Part shown: in pieces, positions 10,736 to 22,661 of the stretch
Position numbering within the stretch: the first letter of the stretch is position 1
Layout of the letters: each line of letters opens with the position of its first letter
NCBI GenBank assembly: GCA_905250885.1
Contig: CAJNOQ010001669.1
Span: 1 to 29,474, forward strand
DNA length: 29,474 bases
Reading direction: 5' to 3'
From: Didymodactylos carnosus
Lineage: Eukaryota > Rotifera > Eurotatoria > Philodinida > Philodinidae
Notes under the pieces: model-generated
Told to the model about the DNA's origin: nothing
Databases searched by the model: none
Seen by the model: the letters and a program-made list of their open reading frames with translations, nothing else
Program-made: the position numbers and the translations under genes

Positions 10736-13700
10736 ATGCTACTGTCAATCCTTCAACATCTTTCATTTGGACTTTTTGTAAGTATATAAATTTTGTGTGT
10801 ATTTGATTGCCATTTTTTCATAAATCTTGTTGCTGTTGTTGTTCTAGGTATATATTAGTGTTGTTAGTTCAAAATGTATATGGTATGAAGGGGTTCGTGA
10901 TGGTTATAATATAGTATCGCCCGATGGTGAAGCAAAAGCAGTAACATCTGATGAACATCTTCACTTACTTCATGAAATGTGTCCACACATCGATACAAGT
11001 AGGTCTTCCTTTCTTTCTCTCTTTCTATCCTACCTGATTTGCGTTCCTGCTTTAAATTAGATAAAAATACAAAATTATGTTGTGATATAAAACAGTTACA
11101 AGCAATAGGAAAATTCAAATATATAGTTGATAATTTAATTGGTCGTTGTCCATCGTGTTATTATAATTTTCTGAGAATATTTTGTGAAATGTCATGTGAT
11201 CCAAATCAAAGCGATTTTATTTATCCGTTAAATTTATTAAATGTAACAAAGTATGAACAACATGTACATTCAGTTGATACAGTAGATAATGGTGAAGAGC
11301 TTCAACCTAAATTTGAGGGTGAAGAAGATTATAAAGATGAAGAAGAAGAAGATAATAATCAACAATTACCATCAAAATCATCACTAGTCGCTGACTCACA
11401 AAAACCAGTTGAAATGGTGGAAATTGTGAGTAAAATAAGATATTTTATATCGGAAACACAAGCAAACGATTTCATTAATTCATGTTGGTAAGTTAAAAAT
11501 TATGTTTCAGACAACATATGCCCACTTTCTTCATTCTTGTAGGAGTGTTCGTATTAATTTTCAATATGCCATCGATATTTTATGTGGTGCTATGAATCGA
11601 GCATGTAATGTTAAAACATTATTTGAATATATTGGTCTGAAAAATGAACACGCTAAAATAAGAATTGATTTTGTATTTGTTAACAATTTAACATATTATG
11701 ATCAACAATTAGGAAAAACATTCACACCATCAACAGAGAAAATGTTTCGTTGTGATCAACCTGTGATATTGCCACATGCTCAAGGACATAAATGTACTTG
11801 TTCGGTAAGCATATTAGGAAAAGAGACTACCGGTGAAAGTTTTTCTTTTTATTGTGTGAACTCGACATAGCTGACTTGTTCTGTTTTTGTAATTGTCCTG
11901 TTCTAACGTGCAGTTTGTGTTTAGAATAAGTTCTACATACAACTGCAGCTTTTTTCCATTAGTTTTTTGTTGAAAGCTTAGTTTCATTTCATAACTCTTT
12001 AAATATTCTAAACTTTAAGTTATTTTTCTTAGGATTGTACTGCCATGTGTCCGCTTGTACTGTCAGACAGTAACACAACTATAAAAGATACGGGAAAAGT
12101 GGAAATATTTGGTGGTCGAATACATCGTGTCACGTTAGGTGCTATTGTTATGTACATATTATTTGTTTTTATATTTATTGTGGTTCATGTATTTATATTG
12201 ATTTGTCGTTATCGAACAGACAAAAAAGGTAATGAAATGAAAAGCGCATCTTGCTATTGATGAAAGAGATCATTTTGGTTAAAAGCTTGTGAATCTCGTT
12301 TTTGCTTTGTTTATTGTAGATTTTCAACCAGTTGTAGTGGCTACTGACGATACTCATGACAAACAAACAAATGATCGTGTTAGGATTTCGCTTAGTAAAG
12401 ATATAGTATCAGAATATTCATATGAACCAGAGCATATACGTTTATTAGATCGTATTGGAATTCAAATTGATGATGTATTACATAACGTATTTGAAGCGTA
12501 TGTTTCTTTATCATTCTTTTTGCAATTGTTTACGTCTGGTGATATTTTTAGTATTGGTAGATTCAGTGCTTATAATCCAAGAATGGTGATTATTCCTGTA
12601 TGTGTTATTTTGTTTGTGCTCTGTTTTGGTTGTCGTTATTATACAGTGACAACAGATCCCGTTGATTTATGGGTAGCAAAGAACAGTCGTGCTCGACAAG
12701 AAAAAGACTATTTTGATCAAAATTTTAAGTGAGTTTCTGATCTCATAGTTTTAACCAATAAGAAAACCTCTCTCCATCGACCGAGGCCTCGAGTTTCTTT
12801 TAGGAGAGTTCAAGAATCCCATCATGGGACCTTGGATCATAAGTAGTAGACTAGAGCAGCACACCTGTGGCACAAAATGCATCTCGTGTTCTGGTAGCAA
12901 ATCGTCTCCAAAAATGTCAGCTTTTAAAGTACTTAGGAACAAGTAATACCACTTGTGAACTTCAAACTTTTTCCAGAGATAATTTCGCACATACTCTATC
13001 TGGAAATACGACTGAAAGTTTCAAGTTCCAGTTTGTTAGAACAGGTTGGTAAAATTCGGATTTAGGGCTCTCAGCGCAATATCTACTTTATTTGAAAGGA
13101 AGCAATTCCAGAGTTCGGGGTTGTCATTTTGTAGTACACAGCAGGTCATAGTTATAGTAAAATTTTCAAGTCCAAGTCACAACTATTGTTACTCAGTTAC
13201 GAGCATTTAAAATTGTCTATTTTCCAGGATAGCGATGTTTAGGTTTAGGAACTTTTAGTAAAAGTTCAATATCTCAGTAACGTTTCGGTTTTTTGAACTG
13301 CTCCAGAACAGTTAATTAGTTTCATTCTTTTAGACCATTTTATCGTATTGCTCATTTAATATTGGTTCCGAAAAATGGTACTACCGTGAAACTAGACTAT
13401 AAGACTCCGTTAGGAGCAGTAGAACAGCATACGTTTGGACCGGCATTCGAAAAAAATTTTCTTTATGATGCATTAAAATTACAATTAGAAATTGAACAAT
13501 TAACTGCTGGAGCAGAAGGCGGAAAAACAATTTATTTGAATGATATATGTTATAAACCATTGGAACCAGACAATAACCATTGTGCAATATTTTCATTATT
13601 TCAATATCATCAAAATAATTTAGAATTTTTAAATGATTCAGTATATGCGTCTCAATATCTTGAATGTATTCAAGCACCTATTACATTAGAAACAAAAACA

Positions 13701-16700
13701 TTTAAACAAAGTTGTATGGCTAAATTTGGTGGTAATGTTGATCCGTATATGGTATTGGGAGCATTTCCAACTAAAGATGGTGTACCTGATTATACAGGAG
13801 GACAAGCATTGATAATAACGATAACGATTAACAATCATCCTCATGGTGATCAAAAACTGAAAAATGTTTTATTATGGGAAAAAAAATTTTTAGAGTTCAT
13901 GTCAACATATAAATCTGACTGGTTTGATGTTAAATATCGAGCTGAACGATCAATCGAAGACGAAATTGAACGAGAATCACGATCGGACATTAAAACGGTT
14001 GTTATTAGTTATATGATCATGTTTCTCTACATCACACTGGCCTTAGGACGAATAAGAAGTTGGAGAGGTCTAGTAGTTGACATGAAAATATCATTGGGTA
14101 TTGCTGGTGTAGCACTTGTGGCAGTATCCGTTTGTGCTAGTGTAGGATTATTTTCGTATATGAAAATACCGACAACATTGATCATCTTCGAAGTTGTGCC
14201 ATTTCTGGTTTTGGCTGTTGGAGTTGGTAAGTAATGTTGGATGAATAAGACGTTCGATTAAGTTTATTTTTTTTTGTTTAGACAACATATTTATTTTAAC
14301 TCATTCTATTCAACGTGATCGACGTTTACCTGGTGAATATGTTGAATGCCAAATTGGTCGTATTGTTGGTCGTGTTGGTCCAGCTATGTTACTCACATCC
14401 TTATCAGAATCTATTGCATTTTTTCTTGGAGCATTAACACCAATGCCAGCTGTTCGTTTATTTTCATTATACGCAGCTGTATCAGTATTAATTGATTTTT
14501 TATTGCAAATTACCATATTTGTTTCGTTCATTACACTAGATCATAAACGTACACGTGCACGACGTGCTGATGTTTTATGTTGTTATAAACTTAAAAGTAG
14601 TACTAATCGAAATAGAAATAGAAAAACTGAAACAAAATCATCAACTGTATTATCTTGTTTAAATTGTGGTGGTCATCATAAAACTGTTGAATGTGAGCAA
14701 ATACATGATCAAAAGAATGATAATGATAATAATAATAACAATAATAATAACAACAGTGATAGGCATGAAGTTGCAGCAACTGAAAATGGACATCTCGTCG
14801 ACTCAACAGATGAGCAACCACTAAAAACAGAGAAAAAAGAAATTTATGGTAGTGATGAATCAGTTGAAGAACATTTACTAAAAATGGATGGATTTTTATT
14901 TCGTATATTTCAAATTCACTATGCTCCATTTATGATGAATAAATTTGTAAGACCAATTGTTTTATTTTTATTTACAAGTTGGCTTTGTTTAAGTATTGGA
15001 TTATTACCACATGTTAAAATTGGACTCGAACAAAACATTACAATGGCAACCGATTCATACATGATTGATTATTTTTTAGCACTTAAACAATATTTTGCTG
15101 TTGGACCACCTGTTTATTTTGTAATTAAAAACGGTATATTTAAAATGTTGCTAGATGATAAAGAGACATAATTTTTCTACATTAATTTAGGTATCAATTA
15201 TGGTGATTATAATGCGAGTAATTTGATATGCGGTAGTTCTGGATGTTCAGAAGATTCTCTGGTAAATCAGTTGAGTTCAGCATCGCGATCACCATCAAAA
15301 ACTCGTTTAGCACAAATTGGTACATCATGGTTAGATGATTACTATGATTGGTTAAGACATCGTGGAGAAACACCATGTTGTCGTATTAATAAGCATACTG
15401 GAGAATTTTGTTCAGTTAATTATAATTCAACATCAAATTGTGAAGAATGTACACCAAATTTTACTCGTAATGGTTTATCAGTAAATAATTTTAACAAATA
15501 TTTACCATTTTTTTTAAAAGACAATCCAAATTTAAAATGTGCAAAAGGTGGTCATGCTGCACATGGTCAAAGTGTTAGCTTAACAGCAGATAATAACGTC
15601 GAAGGTAAAATCATATTTAAGATGTTCGATAAATAAATAATATATCAATGGATGTAATTGATTCTTTTTTAAATAGCAAGTCTAATTATGGGCTATCATA
15701 GCTTATTAATTAGTTCAAATGATTTTATTGAGGCAATGCAACAAGCATATATTATGGCAGATAACATCACAAAAACCTTACGTGTAGCTGGTTATGATGT
15801 CGAAGTCTTTCCCTACAGGTAAAAAAGAAAGAGAAATGTTTATTAAAACAGACATTTGATAATTGTTTAAATTCTAGTATATTTTATGTATTTTACGAAC
15901 AATATTTGACAATTTGGCGTGATGTATTATTGAATTTATCGTTGTCAACAACGGCCATATTTTTTGTAACATTTATCTTGTTGGGTTTGGATATAATCAC
16001 TGCTCTCATCATTACATTAACAATAGTATGTTTCAGAATTTTAAAATATATATTAGTTTTTATTTAATTTGATTCTGTTCTTTATTCTGTTCTTTATTTT
16101 AAGGCTATGATTACAATTGATATGATTGCAATGATGTACGTTTGGAATATTGAAATGAATGCCATATCGTTAGTAAATCTTGTTATGGTCAGTTACACAT
16201 TGTTTAAATCAATAATTGATTATATAATAATTGATTATATTTACGTATTTTCTTTTTTAGTCTGTTGGAATATCGCTTGAATTTTGTGCTCATATATGTC
16301 GAGAATTTATTTTATCGGTAAAAGGATCTAGATTGAAGAGAGCCGAACAAGCATTAGCTTATATGGGTAGTTCGGTAAGTTATTTATTTCCCTACTACAA
16401 CTATTTATATATATTCTATGTTTTTCATCTTAATTTTTAGGTATTTAGTGGTATTACATTAACAAAAATTGGTGGCATTATTGTACTAGGCTTTTCTCAT
16501 TCACAATTATTTCAAGTATTTTATTTTCGAATGTTCATATGTATTGTTCTATTCGGTGCAGCACATGGGCTTATATTCTTACCAGTTTTATTAAGCTATA
16601 TTGGTAAGTTGACTTTGCTTATTTTTTTTCTCTTTTATTCGAAATATAAGATTTTAATTTATTATTTTAGGTGCAGATGCAAATCGTATTCGTATTCAAC

Positions 16701-16831
16701 GATTTCATCGGCAAAAATCTAGAATTAAAAGTTTAGATCTAATACAGTCACAACCATCACTTGTTAATTCACATTTTCTTCCATTAGCACAGACAGAATT
16801 AGTCAGTAATAATATGGATACACTACCATAA
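10736..16831 (+). CDS. NPC1: NPC intracellular cholesterol transporter 1, 16 exons
   Basis: Exons: 10736-10777, 10848-10998, 11061-11487, 11543-11804, 12033-12228, 12320-12497, 12552-12728, 13334-14226, 14282-15133, 15191-15604, 15677-15818, 15878-16025, 16104-16187, 16261-16374, 16441-16603, 16671-16831. They total 4404 bases, exactly 1468 codons, with all phases agreeing. The 1467-residue product is longer than human NPC1 (1278). Residues 1-22 are a signal peptide; then comes the Cys-rich sterol-binding domain ([23 protein letters not shown]). TM1 is about 327-352 and TM2 about 430-449 before TTDPVDLW. A middle luminal domain ends at [10 protein letters not shown]. The sterol-sensing domain spans about 696-868 ([25 protein letters not shown]). 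A Cys-rich luminal domain follows ([25 protein letters not shown]), then the last membrane bundle ([50 protein letters not shown]). NPC1 takes cholesterol from NPC2 and exports it through the late-endosome/lysosome membrane. Odd points are listed among the findings. Confidence 0.96.
12498..12551 (+). other. 54-bp stop-free intron of NPC1 (length divisible by 3)
   Basis: The reading frame stays open across this segment, so it could be mistaken for coding sequence. It begins GTATGT and ends TATTTTTAG. Removing it gives [14 protein letters not shown], which aligns to the family segment before TM2 (W/I-G-x-F-x-x-x-N-P), whereas retaining it inserts 18 hydrophobic residues just there. I therefore call it an intron. 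Confidence 0.8.
12729..13333 (+). other. 605-bp intron of NPC1, much longer than its neighbours
   Basis: Donor GTGAGT and acceptor CATTCTTTTAG are phase-2 and restore [13 protein letters not shown], matching the family. Most other introns here are 54-91 bp. The extra 500 or so bases contain a perfect 10-bp palindrome CGAGGCCTCG at 12782-12791 and otherwise unrecognised sequence. An insertion of a mobile element is plausible, but no terminal repeats were found. Confidence 0.75.
14715..14757 (+). repeat. AAT/GAT trinucleotide run coding poly-Asn
   Basis: An interrupted AAT/AAC/GAT run encodes an Asn/Asp tract at about residues 921-935 of NPC1, in the cytosolic loop after the sterol-sensing domain. 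It stays in frame with both flanks. Confidence 0.8.
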
Positions 16832-18311
16832 CATCTCTTCATACTTATTCCGCATTTACAAGTAGATTTAGTCGTTGAACAGAATTTTTATATACGCATT
16901 TAACACATTAAAAAGAAATCTCATTTAAAACGTTTTCTTTTCTTTGAGCTTATACATGCTTCGTATAGTCAATATTTTATTTTATTTTCCATTGTTTAAA
17001 ATCCAAAAAATAGAATCTCTCTCAAAAAAAAAAAAAGAGATACGCAAATTCCCGGTGCCTAAAATATATATTTTATAGATGCACGTGTGCTCTAAAATTT
17101 TTTTCTTCAATTACACAGATCTGTCCGGAACAGTACCGTCCATGATTGTGTTATTGTGCATGTTTATTTTTATTTCACTTTTTCTATCACAGGGTGTTTT
17201 TAAAAATAGATTTCTTATTCTTATTACTGCTTTTATTTTTTAAATTAAGAAAATCTTTTTTGTTTTGTTTTTTATTTTACACGTATGTGTACGCATGTGA
17301 GAGAGAGAGATTTTTAGAAAATGAATGTGTTCATTTAGTTGTTTTTCTACCTTGACAGTATTTATGAATGCAATGCACACAGGAAAAAAACGGAATGCGT
17401 GTTGTAAGTACAGTACAGTCAGTGTAACAGAAGAATCCATAAAGGGCATATATAATTCTCATTTGTATTAAATATATATATATACATATATATCTATATA
17501 TTATGTCAGTTAAATGTTTCAAGAAGTCAGATGTTTGTTAAAGTTTTTTGTTCGCTTATTATTCATTTATGTCTGCTTTTTTTTTTATTACTCCGATGAA
17601 AAAAACAACACAAATAAAATGAGCAGTATGTCAAAAGAGATAAAACTACTTTGATTGTTTCTGTGATATGAATTCAATTTCATTTTGAATATGTTTTTCT
17701 TTTAATAACATGGGTTTATCATTTATTAAAATATAACAACATTTATTTAGTTTATTTTTCTTCTGGGAAACTGTGTAATATTTATCTATTCTTGCCAAAT
17801 GGTGCTAATTATTTTCATATCTTTCGCTAGAGCTATGAAATATCAAGTTACTCTTTTATTTATTTTATCTTTTATAATTTTCATATTATTCAAGAAACAA
17901 CGTTACAAATATATAGAAAAATTTGGTTTTCTTGTGCAAAAGTAAAATAAACGAATAAATAAAAAAAAAACAAAAAAACGAAGAATACAAACACGGAAGA
18001 AAACGATGATGTTTGAGCGTCTATTTTCTTTTTTTCTGTACAAAAAAAATAGAGTTATGCTAAAGCGGAAAATCCTCTAACCTACATACATATTTGGAAG
18101 TAGTTCTTTATTACTTAAGAGAAAAAAAGGGGAAAGGAAAACACACGTTTGTACAGTTCTGCTTGACGACGTCAACATTCTACACCACTTGAGCAAATAT
18201 AAGCACCATATAGGTCAAACACTAGCATTTTTAATGGGAATGTATCATCAACTACTATACGTTTACACTCAGTTGTATGTATATATAAAGAAAAAAACAA
18301 AATAATTTATT
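16832..18311. other. region between convergent NPC1 and NCK genes
   Basis: No gene is visible. It should contain both 3' UTRs. ATTAAA at 16907-16912 could serve NPC1. For the minus-strand NCK gene, TTTATT at 18306-18311 is AATAAA read on that strand, immediately after the stop. A GA run lies at 17299-17309 and an AT-rich dinucleotide run (ATATATATAT and similar) at about 17470-17502. Confidence 0.5.
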
Positions 18312-21300
18312 TCATCGATTGACAACAACATTTAATGGTTTACATAAATACAATTTAATTCCTTCACCATCATAAATCGGATGAGATTTGTAATGTTCAA
18401 TTAATTCTTGTAATGATACAAATGAACGTTTACCAATAACAAAATGGTTGTCTAAATTTTCAATACGAAAATGCCTTATACGATTATCAGCTTTTAAACT
18501 TAATGAATAATTGCCAGTCTAGAAAGAATATAAAAATATTTTTCAAAAATTTTTCATTTGAAGAAATTACATAAAAAATAAAATTATTTTATAATTCTTA
18601 CTCTTCTTTCACTGTCACGTATCAAAAAATCACCATCATTTCCATATGTTTTTAATAATTTTTCAGTATCTTCTCGTCCAATCATTCCATAATACCATAA
18701 TTCTTCACCAAGTAAAGAATCAATAATATTGTGATTATGTTGTTGACAATGATTGTGATTAGGTCCTAATGTTAATGACTGTAATACACCATCTAATGAT
18801 TGCATTGGATCACTACCATTTGTTAATGAAGAGACGGCCGAACTACCTTGATCACTACCTAAAGAATTTACACTTATTAATGGATTATTCGTTGTTGATT
18901 CATTATTTGTATGATGTAACAAGGCACACCATGAACTATTTTTTTGTTGTCCATTTATTTTTGGTGATGTTATAGTGGTTGTTAGTGTTGTTGATTGTTC
19001 ACGGTCTTGATTACATAGACAACATGAATCAAGTGTACCGTCGGAATGTGCGTAAGAATGATTTATTTTAGACGGTTTAATAACAAAAGAGTAATCATTC
19101 GATATTGTATTGTTATTCGTACTGTTGCTCGGATGTGAATTATGTCGATGATCATTCATAAAATGATGATTAGTTGGATGTTCATCTGTCGTTGCTGCCA
19201 TATTCGAATTAGCACTACTTGAACTAGATAAACCGGTTGATGAAGATGATGGTGAATTTATAGTTGCTAAATTTGATGATTGTTGAATTTGATTTAATAA
19301 CGATAAACCGTTACAGTTATCTGTAGACGTTTCTATTAGATATGTTGACGGATACCATCCTCGCTGTTGATTATATTGAATAAACCACCAACCATCGGTT
19401 TTCTTTTGCAAAACATTTACCCGTAGACCTTTTGATAAGCTAATTTCATCCTCACTAGAAATAAAAACAACTATAAATATTAATTGTAAATGATTTAGTT
19501 GAACTTTTGTTACCTTCCAGCATTATAATTAAACTTTACTTGAGCAACAGACAATACTCGATCAGACAGAAGAACAGTGTTGTTAGGTAATTGATGAATA
19601 TTTCCATGTACAAACGGTTTTTTTGATCGTTTTGAAATAATTTTATCTAATAGAGAACGTTTTTCACGACGAGCATAATTGGACGGGATATAACTAAAAT
19701 ATAAAACTGAAATTTATTCATACTCATACATAAGAATCTATAGAAAATAGTTTTTCATTGTATGAGAACGATTTATTAATTTATTGAAGAAACAAACATA
19801 TTTTATTATTTGTTGAAAAGAGAACTGACTGTATCTGTATTGTATACTACATAATTATACTTGCATTGTGTTGAAAGATGATGAAATTCATTGCAAGGAT
19901 ATATTGTATTCAACATGTGATGTAGATCCAGGTCTAACTTTACTCTACTTACCGCGGTTTATACTCGATCCCTGTTTTGGTTAAAAGATTTAAGAAGAAA
20001 CCGCTCTTCACACAGTATTATCCGTTCTCTTTTCAGTTATAAAGTAGTTCTGTTCTCCAATAAATGCAAATCGTACAATATATAAGTTCTAGTGACGCTA
20101 TCAAAATTGAGATACAGTAAAACCATAGATATAAATCAATATTGAAGCTACATTGATCACAGAATCTTCATACAAAAGCGTTTTACTTTCGGCTATAGTA
20201 TAGCGCTTTTGAAATTTTTTAGTTTAAGCTCTAATCTTGAATCAGAACGAACTGGAAAATACAAATTTTCATTACATCATTATAAAACTTAAACTATCAA
20301 AACACAAAATCAATTCGTGCACGAAGCTAGGATCCCAATACATGAATTTGATCGTTGCACATGAACTGAAAAATAAATCAACTTTCACAAATGGGAATTA
20401 TTCATCGTATATAGTTTTAATTTTAGTTCGCCGTTAGATTGCTTAGTTCTTCGTTAGATTGTTTAGTTGACTCTGCACCATAGACCTTGGTCTGCTCGCT
20501 AAGTCAAGTTTGTTGTATCTTTTCTTAATAAACAGGGTTATGAATAAGGTTAAAAACAAAAAATAAAAAATAAAACAAAATAGTTTTAATTACAGAATCT
20601 CATCTTGAACTACTTATATTTGCTTTCATTTCTTTTTCTGAATGATACTAATCATATTGACACAATAATTCAAAGACGCATAAATGTGTGACGGTGCTGA
20701 TTTTCAAGTTTATCATTGTTATTGTTTGTTGTTATTATTATCCGACATTATCTGTCAAAGTATATTTAACTAACTATCATCAAATAGCGTATTATCTCAT
20801 TTATAGAGAAGTTCTTCTTTATCAATATGAAGAGTTAGTATCAATTATTCATGTTTTAACAAAAAAAAAAAAAAAGCTTCCATTCTAATAGAGTTTCTCT
20901 TCCCTTTTTTTTGTTGTCTATTATAAGAAGAAAAAAAATGACAACAAAATCAAATTAGTAATATTAGTCAAACATAGACACACGCAAATGTATATAGACC
21001 CAAATTTTTTTCTGGACAAAGTATAACATATTTTGTCGAACAAAAAGAGAAAAAAATGTGATACTAACAAAAAAAAAAAAGACTTTTTTCATGATCAAGG
21101 TTATCCATTGGTAATTTGATCATATTAATGTATGTTTGTTAAACCGATCTTGAGTCAACCGTCTTCATTGCATGTTAAATTTGATTAAATAGAAGATTCT
21201 TAACAGAATTTAATGAAGTAAACTGATAGATGAGTCATCATCAACTTTTGACCACATCTCAAGAGAACAAAAAAGCTACATCATCTTTTGTTCTTCTTCA

Positions 21301-22661
21301 AATCTTATCTATTCTTTAAAAGATAAAACAAAATGTCATTAAATAGTGTGTATGTGTTCTCCACTGTCTAAAGATTCCTCATTTGTGGTAGATTAAAAAA
21401 CATTTCAAATATTAAACAACCACAAGAGAATGTCATTCTATAATATTATTGAACTACAGGATATATCAACTACTTTTTTTCATTATTATTATTTCTCTAC
21501 ATACGATCACTTTTCTTTTATTCTTAAACTAGACCATACACTATAATGATTTACTAGAAATAATATTGACTATGTCTCGTGGTTCAATTAGATTCACAGC
21601 AAGAGTAAAACAATTTATTTTTGATTGTTAATAATAAGCAACTGGATCGATACAGTCTCAATATTAAACAACATTTACTAAGCAATATAGAAAAAAAGAG
21701 AATAAATTTAAAACTCTTATCTAATTTCATTCAAGAAGTTTATGGATAAATGCATAATAATAACGTTTCAATCTAAAAAATGTAGATTAATCTTTTATTA
21801 ATCAATTATCGATTGTTCTATCTTGCTATGTTTTTCTTTTTGTTTTTGTTGACATAGGCGGTCACTTTCAACAAAAATGTTTATCTATACTATTAACAAA
21901 GCCAAAAAAAGCCGATGAATCATCAAATTATAGATATAATAATAATAATAATAGTAATAATAATATCAATAATAAAATTAGAGTTTTATCGAACCCCACA
22001 TAAAGATTAACACAATCTATACAAATATATAACTAACTACCAGAGTTTCGTATGGACTCAAAATTCTGAGTTCAGTTCAGTCTGAGTCTAAGAAAAACAG
22101 TCTTAGTTCATGGACTCTAAAAAAAGTAGTCCAGTCCACAATACAAAAACAACATGTTTTTTACTGATTTTTCCTCGATTCAAATGAATCCAAAACTTTT
22201 TTTCGAATCCAGACCAGTCCATGGTCTTGAAAGTTTGAGTCCGAGTCCATGAACTCAAAAATTTTCAGTTCAGTCCATACGGAGCTCTGCTAACTACAGA
22301 GGAAAAACTTCTTGTCTATGTTGTATGACATCTGTTTCAAATAAGATCTCATTACACAACAGAAAACTCTAGAAAAAAAAAAGAAAATCTAAATTTTTTT
22401 TTCTCTCTGTTTAACTTACCCATTTTCTTCAGATTCAACTCGTTTAACTTTCCACCATTGAGTCGAATCATCTAATAATAATAATCGTTCATGTTTTTTT
22501 ATTGTTAATTCACGTTGTTCTTGAGCACGATAATCAAATTTTGCTACTACAATAATATCATCTAGAAGTCGAATATTACATTATGTATAAAGTAAAAAAG
22601 TATGAAAATTAACAAGGAAAAAAATCTAAATCACTTACTTACTGTCATTACGCTGCTGCAT
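18312..22661 (-). CDS. NCK: NCK-type SH3-SH3-SH2 adaptor, five exons
   Basis: Minus-strand exons in order: 22643-22661, 22420-22561, 19514-19693, 18602-19454, 18312-18518. They total 1401 bases, giving 466 residues with all phases agreeing. SH3-1 is about residues 8-60 ([33 protein letters not shown]). SH3-2 is about 104-154 ([36 protein letters not shown]). A Ser/Asn/His-rich linker covers about 155-364. The SH2 domain is about 366-460 ([25 protein letters not shown] with the phosphotyrosine-binding Arg, [30 protein letters not shown]). NCK couples phosphotyrosine receptors to actin regulators such as WASP and PAK. Canonical NCK has three SH3 domains in about 377 residues; the third is missing here, replaced by the linker. 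The linker and flanking domains share one exon, so a hidden SH3 exon is excluded. The start is supported by a short first exon MQQRND ending in GTAAGT. Confidence 0.93.
19694..22418 (-). other. 2725-bp intron of NCK interrupting SH3-1
   Basis: Donor GTAAGT and acceptor ATATTTTAG join phase 2 to give ENGYIPSNY, the normal end of SH3-1. This is far longer than the other introns of the gene (59-83 bp). It contains an interrupted AAT run at about 21935-21977 and a hAT-type MITE at 22041-22289. A 16-bp near-repeat (CGTTAGATTGCTTAGTT type) occurs near 20431 and 20453. No nested gene was recognised. Confidence 0.85.
22033..22297. mobile_element. hAT-type MITE with 8-bp target duplication
   Basis: The element itself is 22041-22289 (249 bp). 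It begins CAGAGTTTCGTATGGACT and its reverse-complemented end reads CAGAGCTCCGTATGGACT, 16 of 18 identical. It is flanked on both sides by CTAACTAC (22033-22040 and 22290-22297), a perfect 8-bp target-site duplication. CAGAG...CTCTG ends plus 8-bp duplication are the hAT signature. Inside are many copies of GAGTCCA/TGGACTC and GTTCAGT motifs in both orientations. It has no open frame, so it is non-autonomous. Confidence 0.92.

Noticed and set aside
12751-12990. Open frames on both strands within the NPC1 605-bp intron
   Set aside because: They do not match NPC1 or any family I know, and the exon phases require this segment to be removed.
14603-14929. 108-codon minus-strand frame opposite NPC1 exon 9
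   Set aside because: Shadow of the Asn-rich NPC1 coding sequence; its Tyr/His/Cys runs are the complement of AAT/GAT codons.
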